This document shows, piece by piece, positions 17,360-25,341 of a stretch of 64,000 nt of DNA. The position numbers and the translations under genes are program-made. The notes beneath the pieces are model-generated. The model searched no databases and had not been told where the DNA came from. It was given only the letters and a program-made list of their open reading frames with translations. The stretch lies in assembly GCF_012927205.1 (NCBI RefSeq), contig NZ_JABBGC010000003.1, positions 868,001-932,000 on the forward strand. Reading direction: 5' to 3'. Source of the stretch: Chitinophaga fulva (GTDB lineage: Bacteria > Bacteroidota > Bacteroidia > Chitinophagales > Chitinophagaceae). The stretch's first letter is position 1. The number at the start of each line of letters is the position of its first letter.

Positions 17360-18553
17360 TTAGAGCGGTCTTACTTTCAGCAAACTGTCAAGTGACATCT
17401 GTTGCGGAGCGATCACCGTACCGTCATGCAGACGGTCCAGACCGGAGTAAACAATCCGTTGGCCGGACTTCAACCCTTTCTCCACAAAATAGTAGTTACC
17501 GCTTTTACCGGATATAGTAATGGGAACACCAGTCACTTTGTTGCTGTCGGCTACAACAAACACCATCACTTTGTCCTGCAGCTCATAAGTAGCTTCTGTC
17601 GGAATCACCACGGCTTCGGAGAATTGTTCAGGGATGCGGATCTTACCGGTGTTGCCGGTACGCAGCAGTCCTGCTCCGTTCGGGAAAGTGGCGCGGAAGC
17701 TGATAGCACCCATGGTCTTGTCAAACTGACCTTCCATGGTTTCTATTTTTCCTTTTTCAGTGTAGATGGTATTGTCAGCCAGTTTCAGTTCTACCTGCGG
17801 CAGCTGTTTTACTTTGTCAGCAATGCTGCTGCCGGCAGTTTCGTTTTTAAATTTCAGGAAGTCACCTTCGCTCATGGAAAAGTAAGCGTACATCTGGTTT
17901 ACATCAGACAATACTGTCAGCGGCTGCGGCTCTGCACGGCCTACCAGCGCACCCACTTTGTAAGGGATTCTGCCGATATAACCACTAACAGGCGCTGTGA
18001 TCAGCGTATAGCCTACATTGATGCCTGCACTGCCCAGTTGGGCCTGTGCCTGCGATACCGCTGCTTTGGCCGCCTGGTAGTTGGCCTGCGCAGTTTTCAG
18101 TTGTACTTCGCCTACCACATTGTTATTTACCAGCGGGGCAAGACGATCTACTTCCAGTTGTGCTTTTTCCAGGTTAGCTTTAGCGGCCAGCAGTGTGGCG
18201 TTCGCGTTGCTCTGTACTTCTGTGTACACACGGTCATTGATTTTAAACAATGGCTGACCGGCTTTCACGAAAGCTCCTTCATCTACATAAATCTTATCAA
18301 GTATACCTTCCACCTGCGGACGAATGTCCACATTGGTACGGCCTTCCAGCGTTGCGCTGTATTCGCGGTAAGTAGTGGCAGGCACTGCATTCAGTTTCAA
18401 TACCGGTAAAGCTGCCGCCTGCTGTCCTTCCATGTGCGCTTCTGAAGCACCGCAGCCAGACAACAAGGAAAGAATCACGACACTATAGAGTAAGCCTGCC
18501 GGCAAGTTTGCAAAAACGGATCTTTTTGGTTTCATACTTGTTTTTTTAATCAT
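17360..18553 (-). CDS. RND efflux periplasmic adaptor (membrane fusion protein)
   Basis: I place the start at ATG 18553 (MIKKTSMKPKRS); the ATG at 18535 is equally possible, and the open frame upstream is an unlikely leader. A signal peptide ending in the lipobox LLSGC makes it a lipoprotein. The HlyD/AcrA architecture follows: REYSATLEGRTNVDIRPQV barrel-sandwich strand, VDEGAFVKAGQPLFKIND lipoyl motif, an alpha-hairpin (ANATLLAAKANLEKAQLEV), the second lipoyl half (INVGYTLITAPVSGYIGRI) and the beta-barrel and membrane-proximal domains. It is the first gene of the operon, 112 bp before the permease. A candidate promoter lies at 18839. Confidence 0.94.
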   Translation of the reverse strand: MIKKTSMKPKRSVFANLPAGLLYSVVILSLLSGCGASEAHMEGQQAAALPVLKLNAVPATTYREYSATLEGRTNVDIRPQVEGILDKIYVDEGAFVKAGQPLFKINDRVYTEVQSNANATLLAAKANLEKAQLEVDRLAPLVNNNVVGEVQLKTAQANYQAAKAAVSQAQAQLGSAGINVGYTLITAPVSGYIGRIPYKVGALVGRAEPQPLTVLSDVNQMYAYFSMSEGDFLKFKNETAGSSIADKVKQLPQVELKLADNTIYTEKGKIETMEGQFDKTMGAISFRATFPNGAGLLRTGNTGKIRIPEQFSEAVVIPTEATYELQDKVMVFVVADSNKVTGVPITISGKSGNYYFVEKGLKSGQRIVYSGLDRLHDGTVIAPQQMSLDSLLKVRPL

Positions 18554-18884
18554 ACGACAATTTTTTTCCTCTCCGTTGCGAAGACAATACAACTCACATT
18601 GCTTCACAGCAGCAGTTTTAGTAACAGCATTCAAGAGGAAAGTACAGGCAGTCAAGGTTGCGGCTTCGGGCCACGTATAACGTCACAGCTGGTTATACGT
18701 AAGCACGCAACAAAATGTTACTTCTGTAAATAAAAAATAAAAGAAAGGGCATTGCAGTTGTGCTGCTAATGAATATCCATGGTTTTCAAATTTTTTAAAT
18801 GATGCACGGGCAACATCATTTTCTTATTGACAACGATGCAAAATTAGTATAATAATGTTAACGGACGTTTAAATTATTACGGGT
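18554..18884. other. 331-bp upstream region of the RND operon
   Basis: Between the AraC gene (same strand, upstream) and the adaptor start lie a long leader and a candidate promoter. No gene is visible. An inverted motif (ACGTATAACGTCACAGCTGGTTATACGT around 18673-18700, arms ACGTATAAC and GTTATACGT) could be a regulator-binding site; this is inference. Confidence 0.45.
18839..18846 (-). promoter_or_regulatory. candidate -7 element upstream of the RND operon
   Basis: The minus strand reads TAATTTTG, matching TAnnTTTG, within the AT-rich patch upstream of the adaptor gene. The leader would be about 280 nt, which is long, so the call is weak. Confidence 0.28.
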
Positions 18885-19772
18885 TTAATTGTACTTTTCA
18901 CGGGTCGTCTTCTGGAACGAGGCTGGCGTAAGTCCTGTATGTTTTTTGAAAAAGCGGTTAAAGTAAGCATCATCCTCGAAATTCAGGCGGGCAGCAATCT
19001 GTTTTACGGAGTGTTCCCCCCAGTATAATAACCGTTTAGCCTCCATCGTCCTTTTTTCATCGATCACATATTTGGCATTTCTGCCGAGCAGGCTTTTCAC
19101 TGTGTCATTTAAATGTCCGGGCGTAACGAACAACATCTCCGCATAATCAGACACCTGCGTCTTCTCATGGAAATGCTGGTCTACCAGCACTTTAAACTGA
19201 CGCGCCATATTATATTGGGAATTTTCTCCGTTCAGCCATGCATTGGAAGGCTCCGAAATACGGCCGATGGTGATCACCATCGCATTCAACAGGTTACGAA
19301 GCACTGCTTCCTTACGTACTTTATCACTCTCGTACTCCTGCTTCAGCAACCGGGCATAAGCCAGCAGCTCTTCCAGCTGCTCTTCGGTCAGCGGCACCAT
19401 ACCGGAATTAAAAATACAATGCCAGCAGCTGATCACGCCCCGCATTTCCGGAACGAGAAAATCCGGTGTAAAAGATATATTGATCAACTCCACATCATCC
19501 CCCATCGCATGCTGATGGACCTGGTCAGGTTCCATCAGCATGATGGCGGGTGCAGTCACCTCGTATTGTTTAAAGTCAATCGCTTGCCGGATAGTTCCTT
19601 TCAGCAGTATATCGATACTGAACCCGTTGTGACGGTGCGGCGTCCCCCAGTGTTCTATCTCCTCTTCATCACAGCCATCTATCTTACCGATAAAAAAGGG
19701 CATGCCATTCACACAGTCTTCAAGACGGTACATGGGTATATCTGCTATCTTTCCTGCTTTTGTAACTTCCAT
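18885..19772 (-). CDS. AraC-family transcriptional regulator
   Basis: This 295-residue protein has an N-terminal cupin-like sensor: HWGTPHRHNGFSIDILLKGT at about 42-61 and MLMEPDQVHQHAMGDD at 78-93. Its C-terminal AraC DNA-binding domain covers about 195-290, with VSDYAEMLFVTPGHLNDTVK, then KQIAARLNFEDDAYFNRFFK and HTGLTPASFQK. It is the next gene upstream of the RND pump operon on the same strand, so pump control is a reasonable inference. It lies only 23 bp after mutS2, so it may be read through from mutS2. The inducer is unknown. Confidence 0.92.
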   Translation of the reverse strand: MEVTKAGKIADIPMYRLEDCVNGMPFFIGKIDGCDEEEIEHWGTPHRHNGFSIDILLKGTIRQAIDFKQYEVTAPAIMLMEPDQVHQHAMGDDVELINISFTPDFLVPEMRGVISCWHCIFNSGMVPLTEEQLEELLAYARLLKQEYESDKVRKEAVLRNLLNAMVITIGRISEPSNAWLNGENSQYNMARQFKVLVDQHFHEKTQVSDYAEMLFVTPGHLNDTVKSLLGRNAKYVIDEKRTMEAKRLLYWGEHSVKQIAARLNFEDDAYFNRFFKKHTGLTPASFQKTTREKYN

Positions 19773-19795
19773 GTTTGATACTTTTTTTGAAGTGA

Positions 19796-21916
19796 TCAGT
19801 CAACGGGCTCTGTCGGCTTCTCCTGTACTACCACCAGGTCGCTCAACTTCACGTTGATCGGAATATTACCCAGCTGTACAATACCGCGTTTGTCCCGGAT
19901 TTCTATCAGGCGGCCCACCTGGCGGTTGGTCAGGATTTTTACCTGGTCACCCACCTGTACATTGCGGCCCACCTCTTCAAACTTGTCCTGCACTTTTTTA
20001 TTGTGCTTCTCATTAATCTGTTTCTCCCTGCGACGGAACAGCAATATCTCTGCCTGTTTCATCACTTTCTCTCTATCGTTGCTGTCGCCGGCACGTTTCC
20101 ATTCTACTACGATCTGCTTCAGCTTGCGTTCCATGTCTTTCAGATAAGCCAGGTCCGTTTCCTTGATCTGGTTTTGCAGTTTCAGGAAAGTGATCTGCTG
20201 ATGTTTTTTCTCTTTATCTGACAGCATTTCGTATTCACGCTTCAGCTTCTCATTTTCTTTGACCAGCTTCTGCAACTCTTTCTCTTTGCTTTCTACTATC
20301 TGGAGATCCTGTTCTGCTTTGTTCAGCAATTTATCCAGCTGGAAATGACCTTCGTCTACCAGTTTTTTGGCCCGGGCAATGAGTGCCGGGTTCAGGCCAA
20401 TCCTTTCGGCAATGGAGAAAGTATAAGAGCTGCCGGGCTTACCGACCATCAGTTTATACATGGGCATCAGGGTCTGTTCATTGAATCCCATCGCCCCGTT
20501 GATGATGCCTTTTACCTTATTGGCCATCACTTTCAGGTTGAGGTAGTGGGTAGTCACCACGCCGAAGGCATGTTTCTTGGCCAGTTCCTCCATGATCACC
20601 TCAGCGAAAGCACCGCCCAGGTTAGGGTCAGAACCACTACCCAGCTCGTCGATGAAGAACAGGGTCCGGCCGTTGGCAGTCTCCATGAAATACTTCATGT
20701 TCTTCAGGTGGGAGCTATAGGTACTCAGTTCAAATTCCAGCGACTGGGTATCCCCGATGTGGATCATCAACTGTTTGAAGATGCCCAGCTGGGAAGACGG
20801 ATGCACCGGTACCAACAGGCCGGACTGCAGCATGAGCTGTATCAGGCCAATGGTTTTCAGTGTCACTGTTTTACCACCGGCATTGGGACCGCTGATCACC
20901 AGTATGTGCGCGTCTTTATCAAGACTGATGCTCACCGGCACGGTAGGTTTGCTGTTTCTGCGGTTATATAATAATAACAGCGGATGGTAAGCCTGTACCA
21001 GGTGCAACTGCGCATGTGGTACCAGTGACGGGTAATTACCGTCCATGTCCAGCGCCAGTTTTGCTTTCGCCCGGATAAAATCATAGGTGCCCAGTATCTG
21101 GTGGTAGCCGTTGAGCAGCTCACTATAACCGCTCAAAGAGCTGGTCAGTGCCTTCAGGATGCGGTATACTTCCCGGCCTTCCTCTCTTTCGAGCGACTGT
21201 ATATCGTTATTCAGTTCGATCGTTTCTTCGGGTTCGAGGAAAGCGGTTTTACGGGTATCGGATTCACCATGGATGATACCCTTGATCATACGTTTGTTTT
21301 CGGCGTAGATGGCCACCACCCTTCTGCCGTTGAGGAAAGCCTCTTCCTGGTCGGCCAGGTAGTTCAGCTTCTGCAGCTTCTGGAGGATGCGCTCAAACAT
21401 GCGGCGCAATTCTGTTCTTTTACGGAACAGGGAGATACGGATCTTGGCCAGTTCAGGGGAAGCATTATCGCGTACCTGCCCGGTTTCATCCAGCACTTCA
21501 TCAATAAGTGCCGTGATCTTTTTCTCATAATAGGTATCCTTGATCACATCAAACAGGCCTCCATACTGGATGCGGCGGTCGTGGTCAAAAAACCGGACAA
21601 TGCTATGCATGCTTTCCGCCAGTTTGCGGAGAGACATTGCCTGATCGCCGGTCAGTACTGCGCCCTGGATGGACAGCAACCGTAACTCGGTATGCAGGTT
21701 CAGGACGTGATCATTGGGGAAATGCTCCTGCAACAGGATCAACTGTTTGTATTCATGCGCCTGTTGCAAAGCGGATTTTACGTAGTCTATATGCGTGTGC
21801 AAACGAAGATCAATAGCCATTTGCGTACCCAGTTCCGTTTTACAGTGGTCCTGGAGCAATGCTTGTATTTTATCGAATTCCAACTGCACCAACGCAGACT
21901 CAGGAAAATATTTCAA
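19796..21916 (-). CDS. mutS2: MutS2-family ATPase lacking the Smr domain
   Basis: This 706-residue protein has a MutS core with clamp/lever region (about 150-310) and an ATPase carrying Walker A GPNAGGKT (343-350) and Walker B LFFIDELGSGSD (419-430), followed by TTHYLNLK. A long coiled coil (520-620) and a KOW-like segment (VQVGDQVKILTNRQVGRLIE) follow. Canonical MutS2 proteins are about 780 residues and end in an Smr nuclease domain. Here the frame stops right after the KOW part, and an AraC gene starts 23 bp later, so Smr is absent. MutS2 proteins act in recombination control or ribosome rescue. What the short form does is unclear. Confidence 0.9.
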   Translation of the reverse strand: MKYFPESALVQLEFDKIQALLQDHCKTELGTQMAIDLRLHTHIDYVKSALQQAHEYKQLILLQEHFPNDHVLNLHTELRLLSIQGAVLTGDQAMSLRKLAESMHSIVRFFDHDRRIQYGGLFDVIKDTYYEKKITALIDEVLDETGQVRDNASPELAKIRISLFRKRTELRRMFERILQKLQKLNYLADQEEAFLNGRRVVAIYAENKRMIKGIIHGESDTRKTAFLEPEETIELNNDIQSLEREEGREVYRILKALTSSLSGYSELLNGYHQILGTYDFIRAKAKLALDMDGNYPSLVPHAQLHLVQAYHPLLLLYNRRNSKPTVPVSISLDKDAHILVISGPNAGGKTVTLKTIGLIQLMLQSGLLVPVHPSSQLGIFKQLMIHIGDTQSLEFELSTYSSHLKNMKYFMETANGRTLFFIDELGSGSDPNLGGAFAEVIMEELAKKHAFGVVTTHYLNLKVMANKVKGIINGAMGFNEQTLMPMYKLMVGKPGSSYTFSIAERIGLNPALIARAKKLVDEGHFQLDKLLNKAEQDLQIVESKEKELQKLVKENEKLKREYEMLSDKEKKHQQITFLKLQNQIKETDLAYLKDMERKLKQIVVEWKRAGDSNDREKVMKQAEILLFRRREKQINEKHNKKVQDKFEEVGRNVQVGDQVKILTNRQVGRLIEIRDKRGIVQLGNIPINVKLSDLVVVQEKPTEPVD

Positions 21917-22374
21917 GTGATTATATATTTAATTGAACGGCATAAACTTACAACAACAGAAGTATGCTGCCGGTTAAAATGAAATGTGCTGCGGCTTCCG
22001 CCGGAGCCAATAAATAAACATATATGCTGCTACACTAAGCGCTGTAGCTGCCTGGGAAGAAGTATGCTGGGAAATAAATTAGTTCTTTCTCATCGGCGTT
22101 GTCATTGTACTATCAATAGTATCCGGTTTACCCGGTGTTTCTATCTATATTGCTGCTGCTGCTGACTACTTTTTTGAGGGCTTTCAGGCCCCGCTGGGTT
22201 CCTTCTGGCTAAAAAAGAATGTTAAAGTTACTAACTTGTCGCCTAACCTGTATCATTTTTTACGTAAATTATTATTGACACAGGGGATGCAAAAATAACA
22301 AAACACCCTGAAATACCGCTACAGTGCTGTATTTTACATATGTTAAAAAGACAGTATTTTTAAACAAATATTTT
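21917..22374. other. 458-bp divergent intergenic region
   Basis: This lies between mutS2 (minus) and msrA (plus). It holds AT-rich promoter-like sequence near both starts and a short GCTGCTGCTGCTG run near 22152. I found only short, interrupted frames and no convincing gene or RNA. Confidence 0.5.
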
Positions 22375-23019
22375 ATGCGAAAATACTCAATATTCATCTT
22401 TTTCGTAACATTGGCCCTATTTGCCTGTGCGCAGAACAAAAAAGAAAAAGTTCCCGGAGATATGGAAATACCCAATAACACACATGTAGAAAAAGCCACT
22501 TTCGGAGGCGGCTGCTTTTGGTGTACAGAAGCCCAGTTTCAATACCTCGATGGGGTACTAAAAGTGGAATCCGGCTACGCCGGCGGCACGGTGGCCAATC
22601 CTACCTACGAACAGGTCTGCGAAGGTAATACCGGTCATGCTGAAGTTATCCAGGTCACCTACGACCCGGCTAAAATCAGCTACGATGAACTGCTGCAAGC
22701 CTTTTGGGAAAGCCACGACCCTACCCAGCTTAACCGCCAGGGCAACGACGTAGGCACCCAATACCGCTCCGTTATCTTCTATCATACGCCCGAACAAAAG
22801 GAAAAAGCTGAGTTCTATAAGAAAAAGCTACAGGATGCCGGCGCGTATGATAAACCTATCGTGACGGAAATTGCCCCGATGACCACTTTTTACAAAGCGG
22901 AAGATTACCACCAGAACTATTACAACCAGAACGGACGACAGCCCTACTGCACGTTCGTGATCAAACCTAAACTGGAAAAATTCAAAAAGGTGTTTAAAGA
23001 CCACCTGAAGAAACAATAA
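22375..23019 (+). CDS. msrA: peptide-methionine (S)-S-oxide reductase, lipoprotein form
   Basis: The start is ATG 22375 (MRKYSIFIFFVTLALFACAQ), giving 214 residues with a signal peptide and lipobox LFAC, so the enzyme is probably anchored in the periplasm or outer membrane. The catalytic GGCFWCTE motif sits at about residues 44-51; conserved GYAGG and TGHAEVIQVTYDP follow, and DYHQNYY is near the C-terminus. MsrA reduces methionine-S-sulfoxide in oxidised proteins. No MsrB partner is next to it. The open frame extends 17 codons further upstream, but those do not resemble a leader. A strong terminator follows. Confidence 0.95.
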   Translation: MRKYSIFIFFVTLALFACAQNKKEKVPGDMEIPNNTHVEKATFGGGCFWCTEAQFQYLDGVLKVESGYAGGTVANPTYEQVCEGNTGHAEVIQVTYDPAKISYDELLQAFWESHDPTQLNRQGNDVGTQYRSVIFYHTPEQKEKAEFYKKKLQDAGAYDKPIVTEIAPMTTFYKAEDYHQNYYNQNGRQPYCTFVIKPKLEKFKKVFKDHLKKQ

Positions 23020-23043
23020 TCCTTAGAAACTAAGGAGGAAAAC

Positions 23044-23083
23044 AACAGGCCTGATCTAATCGACAGGCCTGTTGTCTTTTTAT
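23044..23083 (+). terminator. intrinsic terminator of msrA
   Basis: AACAGGCCTG (23044-23053) pairs perfectly with CAGGCCTGTT (23064-23073), followed by a T-rich tail. Confidence 0.85.
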
Positions 23084-23090
23084 GCGCACC

Positions 23091-23374
23091 AAACCCAGGG
23101 CTAAAGCCCTGGGCTACGATGTTGTTCAAATTCGTTCCAGTTAACAATCCTGTGTTACGGGGGACAGAGATGGTAGTGCAGGGCTTTAGGGGAATGAATT
23201 GGGACCCGTGGGGTTATTTCATGCGTGCTATTTGATATTGTGCTCAGGGCTTCCGCCCGGAAAGAGGAAGATCAACCGAAACCCAATACCAAAATGCTTG
23301 TACCCATGAATGATAGAATTCTTCCTTGAAAGAACTTGAATCACATCGTAGCCCAGGGCTTTAGCCCTGGGTTT
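23091..23374. repeat. REP-like palindromic elements in inverted arrangement
   Basis: A 31-nt element at 23091-23121 (AAACCCAGGGCTAAAGCCCT then GGGCTACGATG) recurs as an exact reverse complement at 23344-23374. Each is itself a hairpin (CCCAGGGCT/AGCCCTGGG). Degenerate pieces lie between and after them (GCAGGGCTTTAG at about 23179, CAGGGCTTCCGCCC at 23243, CCCTGGCTAAAGC at 23395). The 470-bp gap 23020-23489 is filled by these and the msrA terminator, with no gene visible. The pattern resembles REP/BIME clusters mobilised in trans by REP-associated transposases. Confidence 0.8.
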
Positions 23375-23489
23375 ATGGATGGATCCGCGTATTCCCCTGG
23401 CTAAAGCAGGAGCTGCACCCACATTAAACACCTTTCTATCCTGTAATTCGTATTTTTTTCCTATTTTAAGGGAATCCTAAAAACAATTA

Positions 23490-23915
23490 ATGACATCAAT
23501 TCCACCAACTATCTGCCCCTACTGCAGCAGCAAAGAGCTGATTCGCACTGTTCCCGAAAAAGATCCATTTAATGTAATGGTCATCTGCCATAACTGCCAG
23601 CGGGTGATTACTCCTGAACACGACGGCCCTCCCGGCAGAACCACCGTCGCTGTGCGCTCCATTGCTGAAAAAGCTATCCAGATCAGTCTCAGCCTCGGTA
23701 AATTAAACGGGATTAAATACTACTACTCAGAAATCAACAAACTGCCAGACACCAAAACCACCCTTCAACAGTCCAAAGATACCATAGAAGCCCTGCTGCA
23801 GGCCCGTGGACTGACCAGCGCGGTCAGAAAGCCCAGCCGTAACGGCTGCGTTATCGCATTGATTATCATCCTGTTGATTATTGCCAGTGTGATCTATTTC
23901 TATACCCGCCGATAA
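23490..23915 (+). CDS. zinc-ribbon protein with C-terminal membrane anchor
   Basis: This 141-residue protein carries an N-terminal zinc-ribbon pattern, CPYCSS at residues 9-14 and CHNC at about 33-36. A helical middle (VAVRSIAEKAIQISLSLGKL) follows, and a single hydrophobic helix at the extreme C-terminus (CVIALIIILLIIASVIYFY) is followed by TRR. That topology puts the ribbon in the cytoplasm with a tail anchor. I do not recognise a named family or function. It is preceded by the REP cluster and followed, 80 bp on, by an Rrf2 regulator. Confidence 0.7.
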   Translation: MTSIPPTICPYCSSKELIRTVPEKDPFNVMVICHNCQRVITPEHDGPPGRTTVAVRSIAEKAIQISLSLGKLNGIKYYYSEINKLPDTKTTLQQSKDTIEALLQARGLTSAVRKPSRNGCVIALIIILLIIASVIYFYTRR

Positions 23916-23996
23916 CCGGCCACCTCGCCATCAGGATAAATTTTTCCTTTCCGGGCGTTTGGCGTACATTTGTACTGTAATAAATAGAATTACAGA

Positions 23997-24404
23997 ATGA
24001 ACAATGCCCGGTTTCCCATATCCTTACATATACTGACGCTCCTGGCAAGGGAGGGCGGCATATTACTGTCGTCCGACTACATCGCCGGCAGCATCAATAT
24101 CAACCCGGTATTGGTGAGAAAGGAGATCAGCAACCTGCGTAACCACGGCATGATAGAAAGCAAAGAAGGCAAAAACGGGGGCGCCACCCTCGCCAGGCCG
24201 GCAGCTGATATCCTGCTGTCGGATATTTATCATGCCGTGCAGCAAACTTCACTGCTGGGCAACAGCCGTAATCTGCCTAACCCGGATTGCCCGGTAGGTA
24301 AGCAGATCAATCAGCATCTCGATGATCTGTACAAGGACGTGGAAGGGGCCTTGCTGCGAAAACTGGGAGACATCACACTGGCGGACTTCGCGAATAAATT
24401 TTGA
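23997..24404 (+). CDS. Rrf2-family transcriptional regulator
   Basis: This 135-residue protein has the Rrf2 winged helix: FPISLHILTLLAREGG, then SSDYIAGSININPVLVRKEI as recognition helices, and the wing GMIESKEGKNGGATLARP. The segment that binds an iron-sulfur cluster in IscR/NsrR has only one cysteine here (NPDCPVG). This matches the YwnA-type branch rather than FeS sensors. It is followed 112 bp later by an extradiol dioxygenase on the same strand, a plausible target. The effector is unknown. Confidence 0.9.
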   Translation: MNNARFPISLHILTLLAREGGILLSSDYIAGSININPVLVRKEISNLRNHGMIESKEGKNGGATLARPAADILLSDIYHAVQQTSLLGNSRNLPNPDCPVGKQINQHLDDLYKDVEGALLRKLGDITLADFANKF

Positions 24405-24516
24405 TATTTTTTCATTTTGATATTTAGCTATTTATCGGGCTTCTGTAAGCAAATACTGCTAACTGAAAGCATCAACTAAATAATTAAATGTCTAAATAAT
24501 CAAATAACCCAATAGT
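24405..24516. repeat. AT-rich motif cluster between Rrf2 and dioxygenase genes
   Basis: This stretch contains TTTTGATATTTAGCTATTT and, further on, inverted-looking AAATAATCAAATAACC. The 12-mer TTTTGATATTTA also occurs near 55809, and related ATTTAG/ATTTGG words occur near 63130. It may be a degenerate family of small AT-rich elements or only compositional bias. Confidence 0.35.
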
Positions 24517-25341
24517 ATGGACTTACAAGGTTTTCATCATATCACCAGCGACCTGAAAACCGCTGAGAAAGCAATGCCCGTTATGTTTATCGGTCACGGT
24601 AACCCCATGAACGGTATCAGCGACAATGCTTTTACCCGCGCCCTCACACAAATGGGCCAACAAGTTCCGGATAAGCCCCGCGCCATCCTGGTCATCTCCG
24701 CACACTGGCTGACCAAAGGCACACATGTGCTGGTGGCGCCGCAACCACAAACCATCCACGACTTCGGCGGCTTCCCGGAAGCGCTGTACCAGGTGCAATA
24801 TCCCGCTCCCGGTGCTCCGGCCGCAGCCCGCGAAACCAAAAACCTTATTACCTCCGCCAAAGTAGTGGAGGATGAGCAGTGGGGCCTTGATCATGGCGCC
24901 TGGACAGTGCTCAAACACATGTACCCGCTGGCGGACATTCCGGTATACCAGTTGAGCATCGACTATCACCAACCACCGGAATATCATTTTAAGCTGGCAG
25001 CGGAACTGCAAGCCCTCCGCCACAAAGGAGTGCTTATCATGGGCAGCGGCAACATCGTCCACAACCTGCGCCAGATTGTGTTCTCCGACAACGCCAAACC
25101 ATTCGACTGGGCCATCTCCTTCGATCAACTCGTAAAAGAAAAACTGGAACAAAAAGCATTCAACGACCTGGTCAACTATCACACCATGGGAACAGCAGCA
25201 CAGCTGTCTATCCCAACGAACGACCACTACCTCCCGATGCTATACACCCTCGGACTGGTCAATAAAAACGAAGAAATTCAATTCACCTACGAAGAAATTC
25301 AGAACGGCAGCATCAGTATGCGCTGCTTCCGGACGGCATAA
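24517..25341 (+). CDS. class III extradiol dioxygenase (4,5-DOPA dioxygenase/YgiD type)
   Basis: This 274-residue protein has the LigB-family metal-site motifs: MFIGHGNPMNGI (about residues 23-34), ISAHWLTKGTHV (61-72), LDHGAWTVLKHMYP (125-138) and MGSGNIVHNLR (about 180-190). In this fold histidines of these motifs bind the ferrous iron or zinc. YgiD-type enzymes cleave catechol rings such as DOPA; the natural substrate here is unknown. Its neighbour upstream is an Rrf2 regulator. The stop codon abuts the stop of the convergent permease gene without spacing, and no terminator lies between them. Confidence 0.92.
   Translation: MDLQGFHHITSDLKTAEKAMPVMFIGHGNPMNGISDNAFTRALTQMGQQVPDKPRAILVISAHWLTKGTHVLVAPQPQTIHDFGGFPEALYQVQYPAPGAPAAARETKNLITSAKVVEDEQWGLDHGAWTVLKHMYPLADIPVYQLSIDYHQPPEYHFKLAAELQALRHKGVLIMGSGNIVHNLRQIVFSDNAKPFDWAISFDQLVKEKLEQKAFNDLVNYHTMGTAAQLSIPTNDHYLPMLYTLGLVNKNEEIQFTYEEIQNGSISMRCFRTA

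Noticed and set aside
22143..22170. GCTGCTGCTGCTG run as a microsatellite phase-variation switch
   Set aside because: It is only four units, in a region with no gene whose frame it could change.
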